Positions 24,622-32,404 of a stretch of 64,000 bases of DNA are shown piece after piece. The number at the start of each line of letters is the position of its first letter. The stretch's first letter is position 1. Origin of the DNA: an uncultured Hyphomicrobiales bacterium. GTDB taxonomy: Bacteria > Pseudomonadota > Alphaproteobacteria > Rhizobiales > Beijerinckiaceae. A program made the translations under genes and the position numbers. The stretch spans positions 1 through 64,000 of the forward strand of contig CAIUWR010000101.1 in the NCBI GenBank assembly GCA_903902915.1, in the 5' to 3' direction. The notes beneath the pieces are model-generated. The model saw only the letters and a program-made list of their open reading frames with translations, ran no database searches and had not been told where the DNA came from.

Positions 24622-25626
24622 TCAGTTGCTGGCCGAGCCATGGGCGGCGGCGACGAAGACGTCCTGCCATTTGGCGGGCACATTCTTCAGGCCGCCGATG
24701 CGTCCCATGAAGTCGGCGAGGGTCTGCACGCCATAGGCGGCGGAGCCGAAATCGTCGGGCATGGTCTTCAGCATGGCCTCGACCCGCGCCTCGTCGATGA
24801 GCTTGGAGGGCTCGGCCTTCAGATAGATGCGCGCGGCGGTGGCGGGATCCTTGCGGATGAGGGCGCTGGCCTCGTCGATGGCCTTGATCAGCACGCCCGC
24901 CATTTTGGGATTGGCGTCGAGATATTTCTTGGTGGCGCCCGCCGCAAGGAAGGTGGAGCGCCCGCCGAAAGCGTCCTCCGACGTCGCGATGACGCGCGCT
25001 TTGCCGCTGTCGAGAACGAGTTGCGTGAAAGGCGGCGCGGAGAAATAGGCCTTCACCTCGGTGCCGCCGCTGAGCATGGCGTTGACCGATTCTGGGTGAG
25101 GCAGGGCCACGACCTGCGGCTTCAGCTTGTCCTGCTGACCCTTGCCGTAGCGTTTCTCCGCGATCATTTGCAGGGCGTACATCTGCGGCGAGACCAGCGC
25201 GGGCATGGCGATCTTGTCGTTGGGGCCAAGGTCGTCGATGGTCTTGGCGTCGGGCTTGTTGGCGACCAGCACGAGCGGGCTCGAATTCACGCCCGCGACG
25301 CCGAAGATCTGCTGCGGCGTGTTGCGCGCCTTGTCCCAGGCGATGAGCATGGCGGCGACGCCATAGACGCCCACATCCACCGAGCCCGACAGAACCGCGT
25401 CCTGCATGGCGGCGGAGCCGGAGAAGCGCTGATAGCTGGCGGTCACGTCGAGGCCTTCGGCCTTGGCGTATTTTTCCACCAGCTTCATTTCGTCGGCGAT
25501 GAACAGGGGCAGAAAGCCCACGCCAAAGCCGATGCCGATCTTGACGGGCGTCTGCGCTTGGGCGGCGCCCGGCAGGACGAGCGTCGCCGCGAAAAGCCCG
25601 GCGGCTGCCATCATTTTCTTGATCAT
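24622..25626 (-). CDS. ABC-transporter substrate-binding protein, first of two in this operon
   Basis: The 334-residue periplasmic protein has Sec signal MMAAAGLFAATLVLPGAAQAQ. KIGIGFGVGFLPLFIADEMKLVEKYAKAEGLDV and SGSAAMQDAVLSGSVDVGVYG match the NitT/TauT binding-protein fold. It is placed directly before the ATPase gene and after the small cupin (38 bases), so it is probably the main ligand receptor of this operon. Ligand unknown. Confidence 0.87.
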   Translation of the reverse strand: MIKKMMAAAGLFAATLVLPGAAQAQTPVKIGIGFGVGFLPLFIADEMKLVEKYAKAEGLDVTASYQRFSGSAAMQDAVLSGSVDVGVYGVAAMLIAWDKARNTPQQIFGVAGVNSSPLVLVANKPDAKTIDDLGPNDKIAMPALVSPQMYALQMIAEKRYGKGQQDKLKPQVVALPHPESVNAMLSGGTEVKAYFSAPPFTQLVLDSGKARVIATSEDAFGGRSTFLAAGATKKYLDANPKMAGVLIKAIDEASALIRKDPATAARIYLKAEPSKLIDEARVEAMLKTMPDDFGSAAYGVQTLADFMGRIGGLKNVPAKWQDVFVAAAHGSASN

Positions 25627-25664
25627 GACGTTTCCTCAGTTTGATTCTGTTCTTTGAAGCTCTG

Positions 25665-26009
25665 CTATTTAGGCGGCTCCAGCGGCATCGCCAGAAGCAC
25701 CATGACGGGTCGGTTCGTATTGTTCCGCAAGGCCCGCGATTCGCCAGGCGCGATGCGGCAGGAATCATAGGGCTGCAACACCGCCGCGCCCTCCGGCGTC
25801 TCCACCGTCAGCTCGCCTTCCACCACGAAATAGATCTTCTCGATGGGCGAGGCGCTTGGCGTGATGTGGCCGCCCGGCAGGATCTGCGACATGCCCATCC
25901 ACAATTGCGTGGCGGGGCCAGCCTCATGGCCCTGCAGACGCAGGCAGCGCATATCGAAATGCTCCGCCGGGAAATAGGCGGGCGCGTCGTTGAAGCGGGT
26001 GACGTTCAT
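25665..26009 (-). CDS. small cupin protein
   Basis: The 114-residue single cupin has motif 1 GGHITPSASPIEKIYFVVEGELTVETPEG, where only the first histidine and the glutamate of the usual set remain, and motif 2 PYDSCRIAPGESRALRNNTNRPV, which lacks the usual histidine. Metal binding is therefore weak or absent, and a ligand-binding or stability role is as likely as catalysis. It is encoded in the middle of the catabolic/uptake operon with 10-38 base gaps. Confidence 0.75.
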   Translation of the reverse strand: MNVTRFNDAPAYFPAEHFDMRCLRLQGHEAGPATQLWMGMSQILPGGHITPSASPIEKIYFVVEGELTVETPEGAAVLQPYDSCRIAPGESRALRNNTNRPVMVLLAMPLEPPK

Positions 26010-26019
26010 GGCGCGACCT

Positions 26020-27036
26020 TCAGCGCTTGGGGTCGATGAGCACGCGGTCGCGCGCCGAGCCCATCACCGCCACATAGGCCTCGCCCGCGCGCGACAGCGG
26101 ATAGATGGCGCGCTCCTCGATGGGGAAAGGCTTCAGCTTGCCGCTCTCGAAGCCGGGGACCAGCTCGCGCAGCACGGCGCCGGTCTCGATGCTGTTCATG
26201 CCCAGCGAATCGACGCCCACATAGGTGTGGCGGCCCCGATAGAATTCGAAAATATTGAACTGCACGATCTTGTCGATGGCGGAGATGAGGATCTGCCGCC
26301 CCTTCAGCGCCAGCGATTTATGCGCGTCCTGAAAATAGGGGTCGCCGACGGTGTTGTAGACGATGTCGGCGCCCTTGCCGACGGTCATCTCGCGCACGCG
26401 GGTCGCCACGTCGCCAGCGGAGGAATCCACGATCTCGACGGGCGCGCTGGCGAAGCCTGCATAGGGTTCGGCGCGGCGCACGACGCCGATCACGCGGGCG
26501 CCGCACCAAGCGGCGATCTGGGCTGCGGCCTGACCGACCTTGCCGTTGACGCCCATGATCAGCACGGTCTCGCCGGGCTTGGGCATGCCCGCGCGGCGCA
26601 GGCCCTCGTTGGCGGTGACGAAGGGCACGCCGATGCCGGCCGCTTCTTCAATGGTGATCGAGGCGGGCTTGCGCACCAGCGCCGCCGCTTCCACGACCAA
26701 ATGGGTCGCATGGGTACCATCGCGACGAATGCCAAGATCGCCCGAGGAGCCGAACACGTCCGCGCCCAGCCATTCGGCGGGGCCAGCGACGACCACGCCC
26801 GCATAATCGCGGCCCGGCGTGCGCGGAAAGACGGCGTAGGGCATCATGCCGATGGCGGCCTTCACATCTGACGGATTGACGGCGGCGGCGCGCAACTCGA
26901 CGATCACGTCATCGGCGTTGCGGCGCGTCAGCGTCATCCGCTCGATTGCGGGCGCGACGGCGCTGGCGTCGGCCGCCTTGGCGTGGAGGCGAAGGCAGGT
27001 CGCGTGAACCGCGTCCGTCATATGCGCATGCGTCAT
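26020..27036 (-). CDS. MDR-family NAD(P)H-dependent reductase (quinone oxidoreductase-like)
   Basis: The 338-residue zinc-free medium-chain dehydrogenase/reductase has the N-terminal GroES-like part AAVNPSDVKAAIGMM...PGRDYAGVV and Rossmann motif GVNGKVGQAAAQIAA near residues 165-180. The catalytic-zinc cysteines of alcohol dehydrogenases are absent. Members reduce quinones, enones or acryloyl-CoA-like double bonds. With the BKACE and SDR genes just upstream it probably handles an intermediate of the same pathway. Confidence 0.83.
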   Translation of the reverse strand: MTHAHMTDAVHATCLRLHAKAADASAVAPAIERMTLTRRNADDVIVELRAAAVNPSDVKAAIGMMPYAVFPRTPGRDYAGVVVAGPAEWLGADVFGSSGDLGIRRDGTHATHLVVEAAALVRKPASITIEEAAGIGVPFVTANEGLRRAGMPKPGETVLIMGVNGKVGQAAAQIAAWCGARVIGVVRRAEPYAGFASAPVEIVDSSAGDVATRVREMTVGKGADIVYNTVGDPYFQDAHKSLALKGRQILISAIDKIVQFNIFEFYRGRHTYVGVDSLGMNSIETGAVLRELVPGFESGKLKPFPIEERAIYPLSRAGEAYVAVMGSARDRVLIDPKR

Positions 27037-27053
27037 TCAAAGTCTCCGATCAA

Positions 27054-27938
27054 TCAGTTGAAGCCGAGCATGGCGCGCGCCTCGCGCGCCGAGGCGATCC
27101 GCCCGCCAAGATCCTCGACGATGCGCCGCGCCTTCTCGACAAGGCTCGCATTGGAGGGCGCCAGCACGCCGCGCGACAGATACACGCCATCCTCGATGCC
27201 GACGCGCACATGTCCGCCCGCCAGATAGGATTGCGCCACGCTGGTGAACATGTGCCGACCCACGCCCAGCGCGGTAAAAGTGGCGTCAGGGGGCAACATG
27301 TTGCGGGCGTAAAGCACGGTCTCCGGCCCCGGCTGGAAGCCATAGTTGACGCCCATGACGAAGGAGCAGAGCGGGGAGGGCTTGATCGAGCCGTCCTGGA
27401 TCAGGTCGTGCATCAGGGCGATGTCGCCAGAATCGAAGAGTTCGATTTCCGGCCGCACCCCCGCCGCAGCGATGACCTTGGCCATGCGGCGCACATTGCC
27501 GGGCGTGTTGATGACCACCTGCCCGCCCGAATTCATGGTGTTGAGGTCGAGCGTGCAGATTTCCGGCTTCAGCAGCGCGATATGCTCCACCCGCTTTTCC
27601 GGCGCGATCAGGGTCGTGCCGGGGCCTGCGACCTTGGGGTCGTGCTCGGAGGGCACGAAGCGCCCGCCCGGTCCCGTCGTCAGGTTGAGGATGACGTCCT
27701 TGTTGCGGGCGCGGATGCGCGCGACGACATCCTGATAATAGGCGATCTCCATGGAGGGTTTGCCGGAGCCGGGCTCGCGCACATGGATATGGACGATGGC
27801 GGCGCCCGCCTCCGCCGCGCCAAGGCAGGCGTCGGCGATTTCTTCGGGCGTGATCGGCAGATGCGGCGTCTGCTCCGGCAGGGTGAGATTGCCGGTGACG
27901 GCGCAGGTGATGAAGACCTTGTCGCGCGGGCTTTGCAT
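27054..27938 (-). CDS. BKACE-family beta-keto acid cleavage enzyme (DUF849)
   Basis: BKACE enzymes split a beta-keto acid with acetyl-CoA, giving acetoacetate and a new CoA ester. The 294-residue protein shows KVFITCAVTGNLT, the metal pair in AAIVHIHVREPGSGKPS, the conserved ILNLTTGPGG block and a C-terminal HVRVGIEDGVYL, all typical. The ATG at 27938 follows GAGGCGCGC. It is preceded by an SDR (8 bases) that could make its keto substrate. Substrate class (carnitine-derived, amino-keto or other) depends on a few pocket residues I cannot assign by eye. Confidence 0.92.
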   Translation of the reverse strand: MQSPRDKVFITCAVTGNLTLPEQTPHLPITPEEIADACLGAAEAGAAIVHIHVREPGSGKPSMEIAYYQDVVARIRARNKDVILNLTTGPGGRFVPSEHDPKVAGPGTTLIAPEKRVEHIALLKPEICTLDLNTMNSGGQVVINTPGNVRRMAKVIAAAGVRPEIELFDSGDIALMHDLIQDGSIKPSPLCSFVMGVNYGFQPGPETVLYARNMLPPDATFTALGVGRHMFTSVAQSYLAGGHVRVGIEDGVYLSRGVLAPSNASLVEKARRIVEDLGGRIASAREARAMLGFN

Positions 27939-27946
27939 GGCGCGCC

Positions 27947-28708
27947 TCACAAGGCCCGGCCGCCGTCGACGATCAGCGTCGAGCCGGTGGAATAGCCAAG
28001 ATGGCTGGCGCAAGCGAAGACGGCGGCGGCCACATCGTCGGGACTGGCGACGCGGCGCAGCGGCGTGTTGAGGCCGGTCTTTGCGTTGAATTCCGGTCCG
28101 CGTCCCGCGACAAAGCCGGTGTCGACCACGCCGGGCGCCACGCCCATGACGCGGATTTCGGGAGCCAGCGCCCTCGCCAGCGTCTTCGTCATGGCGTCGA
28201 TGCCCGCCTTCACGGCGCCATAGGCGATGTTCGATCCATTGCCGTTGAGGGCGGCGATGGAGGAGATGGAGACGATCAATCCGTCGCCGCTGGCCTTCAG
28301 CATGGGCGCGAAGGCGCGCACGGTGGCGAACTGGCCGCGCCAGTTGATCGCGAACATGCGGTCGATCAGGTCGTCGTCCAGCGCCTCGAGATCGGCATGG
28401 GGGACCGGCTTGGTGAAGCCTGCGCTGTTGACCAGCACATCGAGCCGCCCGTAGCGCGCGGCCACGGCCTCGCGCAGGGCGAGGATGGTCTGGGTGTCGC
28501 CGACATCGGTGGGGAAGGCGCTGTGGTTTTCGCCCGGCAGGCTTGCGACGAAGGCGGCGGCGTCGGCGGCCTTGTCGGCGCCGGGGCGATGGGTCACCGC
28601 CACAAGGGCTCCAGCCTGCGCGAACATGCGCGCCGTGGCCTTGCCGACGCCGCCCGCGCCGCCCACCACGAGCACGACTTTGCCCTGTTGCGAAAGTGGA
28701 TAGTTCAT
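27947..28708 (-). CDS. short-chain dehydrogenase/reductase
   Basis: The 253-residue classical SDR has cofactor motif VVGGAGGVGKATA, the structural VNSAG, catalytic Ser in ISSIAALNG and YGAVK in place of the usual Y-x-x-x-K (Y and K are both present). The C-terminus GYSTGSTLIVDGGRAL is standard. It is the first gene of the minus-strand operon and probably oxidises a beta-hydroxy acid to the keto acid cleaved by the BKACE enzyme downstream. The ATG at 28708 was preferred over an in-frame start 72 bases upstream because the fold begins at once. Confidence 0.9.
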   Translation of the reverse strand: MNYPLSQQGKVVLVVGGAGGVGKATARMFAQAGALVAVTHRPGADKAADAAAFVASLPGENHSAFPTDVGDTQTILALREAVAARYGRLDVLVNSAGFTKPVPHADLEALDDDLIDRMFAINWRGQFATVRAFAPMLKASGDGLIVSISSIAALNGNGSNIAYGAVKAGIDAMTKTLARALAPEIRVMGVAPGVVDTGFVAGRGPEFNAKTGLNTPLRRVASPDDVAAAVFACASHLGYSTGSTLIVDGGRAL

Positions 28709-28904
28709 CTGGTCACCGCCTGCTGGATTGTGCGGCGCATCCGCGCCTGTCCCGGTCCGTGGGCCGCTCGCGTTCGCCAAAGCGCGGCTCGCTGATCACG
28801 GACGTCCCTCCAGGCCGGATCATGATATCCGTGACGGCAACATCCGAAATCGTCCGGCGCCTGTCAACCAGCCGCGCCAGCTGGCGCTGGATGGCTCCCC
28901 ATCG

Positions 28905-29083
28905 CCCATGGCGCGACATGAAGCTGCGATGGCGAATGATCGGGGCTTCGAATGCTTGCTGATCAGCGACGCGGCCGAGAGCTGTTTTCCGCGGTTCAAG
29001 GCTGCTACCATCGAGATGATCGTGGTCCGGGCGGCATCGTCGGCTGGGTCGCGAGCCTCGCAGACCTTGAGGGGGAGTCTGTC
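28905..29083 (+). pseudogene. remnant of an isochorismatase-family cysteine hydrolase, frameshifted
   Basis: At 28917-29016 one frame reads HEAAMANDRGFECLLISDAA then ESCFPRFKAATIEMI. This closely matches the C-terminal helix and strand of biuret-hydrolase/RutB-like isochorismatase proteins (typically ...EANDRGFECL...DATESYFPEFKAATLEMI...). The continuation expected in that family, GGIVGWVASLADLE, is present at 29030-29071 but one frame away, so a small indel broke the gene near 29016-29030. The catalytic N-terminal part is not found upstream. The second frame then runs without a stop into the atzG-like gene. I judge it a decayed gene just upstream of the amidase pair. Confidence 0.65.
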
Positions 29084-29272
29084 GTGACGAAGGAAGCTGA
29101 AGAGATCGCGCGCGTCGTGGAGGCGACCGCCGCCGCCATGAATCTCACCATTCCCGCAGAAGGTTTTGCCGTTGTGGTGGAGCACCTGACGGTGGCCTAT
29201 CGCATGGCGCCGCTGGTCATGGATTTCCCGCTGGGCGACGAGCAGGAACCCGCGCCGGTCTTTACGCCATGA
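29084..29272 (+). CDS. AtzG-like small subunit (DUF4089)
   Basis: A 62-residue all-helical protein begins at GTG 29084 with GGGGGAG upstream. TIPAEGFAVVVEHLTVAYRMAPLVMDFPLGDEQEPAPVFTP matches the small DUF4089/AtzG proteins that form an obligate complex with AtzE-type amidases. The stop overlaps the amidase start (ATGA at 29269-29272), as in other atzG-atzE pairs. An in-frame ATG at 28952 exists, but that stretch belongs to the decayed isochorismatase reading. Confidence 0.8.
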   Translation: MTKEAEEIARVVEATAAAMNLTIPAEGFAVVVEHLTVAYRMAPLVMDFPLGDEQEPAPVFTP

Positions 29273-30666
29273 GCGGGCCTTCCCCCACCTCGACGGCGGC
29301 TGAGGCGGCCGCAGGCTTCAAGGCCGGTTCTTTCACAGCCGCGCAGATGGTCGAAACGTCGCTCGCGCGCATCGCCGCGCTCAACCCGTCGCTGGGCGCT
29401 TTCACCTGCGTCACTGCGGAGCGCGCGCGTGGGCAGGCGGCTCTGCTTGATGCGCGCCGTGCGCGTGGCGAAGAATGCGGTCCGCTTGCGGGCGCGCTCT
29501 TCGCGGTGAAGAATCTCTACGACATTGCGGGCGAGGTGACGCTGGCGGGATCGCGCATCAACGCCGACCATGCGCCCGCGCAGGCCGACGCCACGCTGAT
29601 CGCCCATCTGGAAGCGCAGGGCGCCATCTTGATGGGCGCGCTGAACATGGGCGAATATGCCTATGACTTCACCGGTGAAAACGCGCACTATGGTCCCTCG
29701 CGCAATCCGCACGATCTGGCGCATATGGCGGGCGGTTCTTCGGGTGGTTCGGGTTGCGCCGCTGCGGCTGGGCTTGTGCATCTGACGCTGGGGTCCGACA
29801 CCAACGGCTCCATTCGCGTCCCCGCGTCCTTCTGCGGCCTCTTCGGCCTCAAGCCCACCTATGGGCGTCTGTCGCGCGCGGGCAGTTTTCCTTTCGTGTC
29901 GAGCCTCGATCATCTGGGGCCGCTGGGGCGCTCCGCGCTCGATCTTGCGCTGGCCTATGATGCGATGCAGGGCGAAGATGCGCGCGATCCCATGCAGGCG
30001 AAGCGGCCTGCGCATGCGGCGGCGCCATTGCTTGGCGAAGGCTTGACGGGCCTGCGCATCGCGCGCGCTGGCGGTTATTTCGCACGCGGCGCCGACGCCG
30101 ACGCTTTCGCTGCGGTGGATGTGGTGGCCCATGCGCTCGGGGCGTCGCGCAGCGTCGAATTGCCCGAAGCGCATCGCGCCCGCGCCGCCGCTTATCTCAT
30201 CACCATGGCCGAGGGCGCGAGCCTGCATATGGACCGCCTGCGCAGTCGCGCCATGGATTTCGATCCCGATGTGCGCGACCGACTGTTCGCGGGCGCCATG
30301 GTTCCTGGCGCATGGGTGGTGCAGGCGCAGAAGTTCCGCCGTTGGTTCCACGACGCGGTGGTGAGGATCTTCGAGGAGGTCGATGTCATCGTCGCCCCCG
30401 CCACGCCCTGCCGCGCGCCGCGCATCGGTCAGAAGACCATGCTGCTCGATGGCGTGGAGATGGCGATCAGGCCGAATCTTGGCGTCTTCACGCAGCCCAT
30501 CTCCTTCATCGGCTTGCCCGTCGTCACCGTTCCCACCTGGAGCCACGACGAGCGGCTGCCGCTGGGGGTGCAGATCATCTGCCCGCCATGGCGCGAGGAT
30601 ATCGCTCTGCGCGTCGCCCATGATCTGGCGCTTAAAGGCGTCGCGCTGGCGCGGGTCGCAGGTTAA
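29269..30666 (+). CDS. AtzE-family amidase (amidase signature enzyme)
   Basis: The 465-residue amidase-signature enzyme has the Ser-cisSer-Lys triad: lysine K81 in FAVKNLYD, serine about 157 in GGSSGGSG and nucleophile serine about 181 in GSDTNGSIRVPA. With the DUF4089 subunit encoded in overlap upstream it forms the AtzEG-type complex, which in the cyanuric-acid pathway deaminates 1-carboxybiuret; relatives occur with oxalurate and other ureide pathways. No cyanuric acid hydrolase or allophanate hydrolase is in the window, so the substrate may be another N-carboxylated amide. GC-rich like its surroundings. Confidence 0.88.
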   Translation: MSGPSPTSTAAEAAAGFKAGSFTAAQMVETSLARIAALNPSLGAFTCVTAERARGQAALLDARRARGEECGPLAGALFAVKNLYDIAGEVTLAGSRINADHAPAQADATLIAHLEAQGAILMGALNMGEYAYDFTGENAHYGPSRNPHDLAHMAGGSSGGSGCAAAAGLVHLTLGSDTNGSIRVPASFCGLFGLKPTYGRLSRAGSFPFVSSLDHLGPLGRSALDLALAYDAMQGEDARDPMQAKRPAHAAAPLLGEGLTGLRIARAGGYFARGADADAFAAVDVVAHALGASRSVELPEAHRARAAAYLITMAEGASLHMDRLRSRAMDFDPDVRDRLFAGAMVPGAWVVQAQKFRRWFHDAVVRIFEEVDVIVAPATPCRAPRIGQKTMLLDGVEMAIRPNLGVFTQPISFIGLPVVTVPTWSHDERLPLGVQIICPPWREDIALRVAHDLALKGVALARVAG

Positions 30667-30771
30667 CAGCGGTCTCCGGCGTTGCGATCAAAGGCAACCG
30701 TCGCCGCAGCCCATGTGAGCCAGTTCGCCGGGTGACGCTCGCAGCGTAGAAGGTTCGCCGCTCGCCTGTTC

Positions 30772-31329
30772 CTAGATCTTCTTCACGCCGAGCGGCTTGC
30801 CGCCCTCCTGCGGGTCTTTCCACCAGGCCCCGTCGGCTTGCCAGTCGAATGTCGCCGTGTGTCCCTTGCGCGCTGTCAGCACAAGGCGTCCGCGCTCGAC
30901 CCGCCAGCCGACAGGGTCGAAGACCACAATGCCTTGATCCCGGCACGCAGGCGCCAGTTGGGCTTTCAGATCGCCGCCGGGGCCGCGCGCCTTGTCGTCG
31001 AGGGTGAGCATGCAGCCGACATCCCTGCCGCCATCGCGCAGAATGATGTACCGGCCCGCCAGGTCGTTTGGCCGTCCCGCAGAGCCGCCCGTCGCTGGCG
31101 TCGGCTTGTTCGCCGCCGTCACGGCCCTGTCCGTCAGCGGGGAGGGCTTCTCCTGCGCAGCCGCCGGCATGGGTAGATCCCGTGTGATGATCGTTGGCGA
31201 CGTAGGCACTGGCAGGGATTGAAAACCCTGCGCCGAGCCGGTCTGTGGCGTCATCGCGAGCCCGAGCCCAGCCACGATGAGGACAAGCCGCTTGCGCCCG
31301 ACAGTCTGCAGGAGAGGTTCGCTATCCAT
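30772..31329 (-). CDS. exported protein with AprI/Inh-like protease-inhibitor domain
   Basis: The 185-residue protein has a hydrophobic signal segment RKRLVLIVAGLGLAMTPQTGSAQG, then a Pro/Ala-rich linker to about residue 85. A C-terminal domain of about 100 residues with DLAGRYIILRDGGRDVGCMLTLD, ACRDQGIVVFDPVGW and DWQADGAWWKDPQ follows. This beta-barrel pattern with two cysteines is like the Inh/AprI metalloprotease-inhibitor and Omp19 domain common in Rhizobiales. The start is uncertain: an in-frame ATG at 31371 would place the signal segment deeper. Likely a periplasmic or lipid-poor envelope protease inhibitor. Confidence 0.7.
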   Translation of the reverse strand: MDSEPLLQTVGRKRLVLIVAGLGLAMTPQTGSAQGFQSLPVPTSPTIITRDLPMPAAAQEKPSPLTDRAVTAANKPTPATGGSAGRPNDLAGRYIILRDGGRDVGCMLTLDDKARGPGGDLKAQLAPACRDQGIVVFDPVGWRVERGRLVLTARKGHTATFDWQADGAWWKDPQEGGKPLGVKKI

Positions 31330-31367
31330 GATCGTCACGCTCGCGAATCGGTCGTTCGAAACTTTTC

Positions 31368-32366
31368 TCATTGTGTCGCCTGTCCGCGCGAAGGCCAAGG
31401 CGTTTCGGCGACGGGCGTGAGCGGACCGCACCCCGCCGCAAAGGACACGGCGTTGTCCACCACCAGCGCGCTCATGGCGTCGCGCGTGGCGTGACTGGCG
31501 GAGCCCACATGGGGCAGCAGCACCACATGGTCCATGGCGATGAGTTCGGAGGGAACGTTCGGCTCATGGGCGAAAACGTCGAGGCCGGCGGTCAGGATGC
31601 GCCCCTCGCGCAGGGCCGCGATCAGGGCGGGCTCGTCCACCACCGTGCCACGTGCGATGTTGATCAGCACGCCTTGCGGGCCGAGCGCGTCCAGAATGGG
31701 CGCGTCGATGAGGTTGCGCGTTGACGGGCCGCCGGGGATGGCGACCATCAGGATGTCGCAGGCCCGCGCCATGTCCTCCAGCTTCTCGTACCAGGGCCAT
31801 GGCGCGTCGGTCTGGGGCCTGCGCCCGTGATAGGCGATCTTCAATCCGAAAGCTTCGCCCCGGCGCGCGATGGCCCGCCCGATCCGGCCCAGACCCACGA
31901 TGCCCATGGTGCGGCCGCGTAAGCTGGCGGTGAGGGGAAAGCCGTCGTCCAGCCATTTGCCCGCCCGCAGATAGCGATCCGCCTGCGGAAGCTGCCTGAT
32001 GGCGCAGAGCAGCAGGCCGAAGGCCGTGTCGGCGGTCTCTTCGGTCAGCACGTCCGGCGTATTGGTGACGACGACGCCGCGCGCGGCGCAGGCGGCGACG
32101 TCGATATTATCGTAGCCGACGCCCAGATTGGCGACGAGTTCGAGCTTGGGGAAGCGCGCCAGAAAGGCTGCGTCGATAGGGCGCGACACGCCCTCGGTGA
32201 GGATCGGCACGCCCGTGGCGATGAAGCGAAGGTTTGGCGCGATGGCCGCCAGAACGGCCTCCGGATCCTGCTCTTCCCAGAGCTTGATCAGGCGGAAGCG
32301 CTTCGCCAGTCCCTCCTGCACGAGGCGAGGCAGGGGAACTGGCGTCAGCAGATCGTCTTGCGCCAT
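31368..32366 (-). CDS. D-2-hydroxyacid dehydrogenase (NAD(P)-dependent)
   Basis: The 332-residue enzyme has Rossmann motif GIVGLGRIGRAIA (about residue 155) and the catalytic Arg (INIARGTVVDE), Glu (HEPNVPSELI region) and His (LLPHVGSASH) in the family order. GLGRIG followed by YHGRRPQ, with basic residues after beta-2, suggests NADPH use, as in glyoxylate/hydroxypyruvate reductases. It is encoded 38 bases after a TctC-like binding protein, so it may act on an imported hydroxy- or keto-acid. Confidence 0.88.
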   Translation of the reverse strand: MAQDDLLTPVPLPRLVQEGLAKRFRLIKLWEEQDPEAVLAAIAPNLRFIATGVPILTEGVSRPIDAAFLARFPKLELVANLGVGYDNIDVAACAARGVVVTNTPDVLTEETADTAFGLLLCAIRQLPQADRYLRAGKWLDDGFPLTASLRGRTMGIVGLGRIGRAIARRGEAFGLKIAYHGRRPQTDAPWPWYEKLEDMARACDILMVAIPGGPSTRNLIDAPILDALGPQGVLINIARGTVVDEPALIAALREGRILTAGLDVFAHEPNVPSELIAMDHVVLLPHVGSASHATRDAMSALVVDNAVSFAAGCGPLTPVAETPWPSRGQATQ

Positions 32367-32404
32367 GCGCGCCTCCCTTTTGGCCGCTCAACCGCCGTGC
32401 GGCC

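Noticed and set aside
23770-25644. 624-codon open frame on the plus strand opposite the ABC operon
   Set aside because: It is fully antisense to three genes with intact ABC motifs, is extremely rich in Gly, His, Arg and Asp, and has no domain. Long antisense frames are expected in GC-rich codon-biased DNA.
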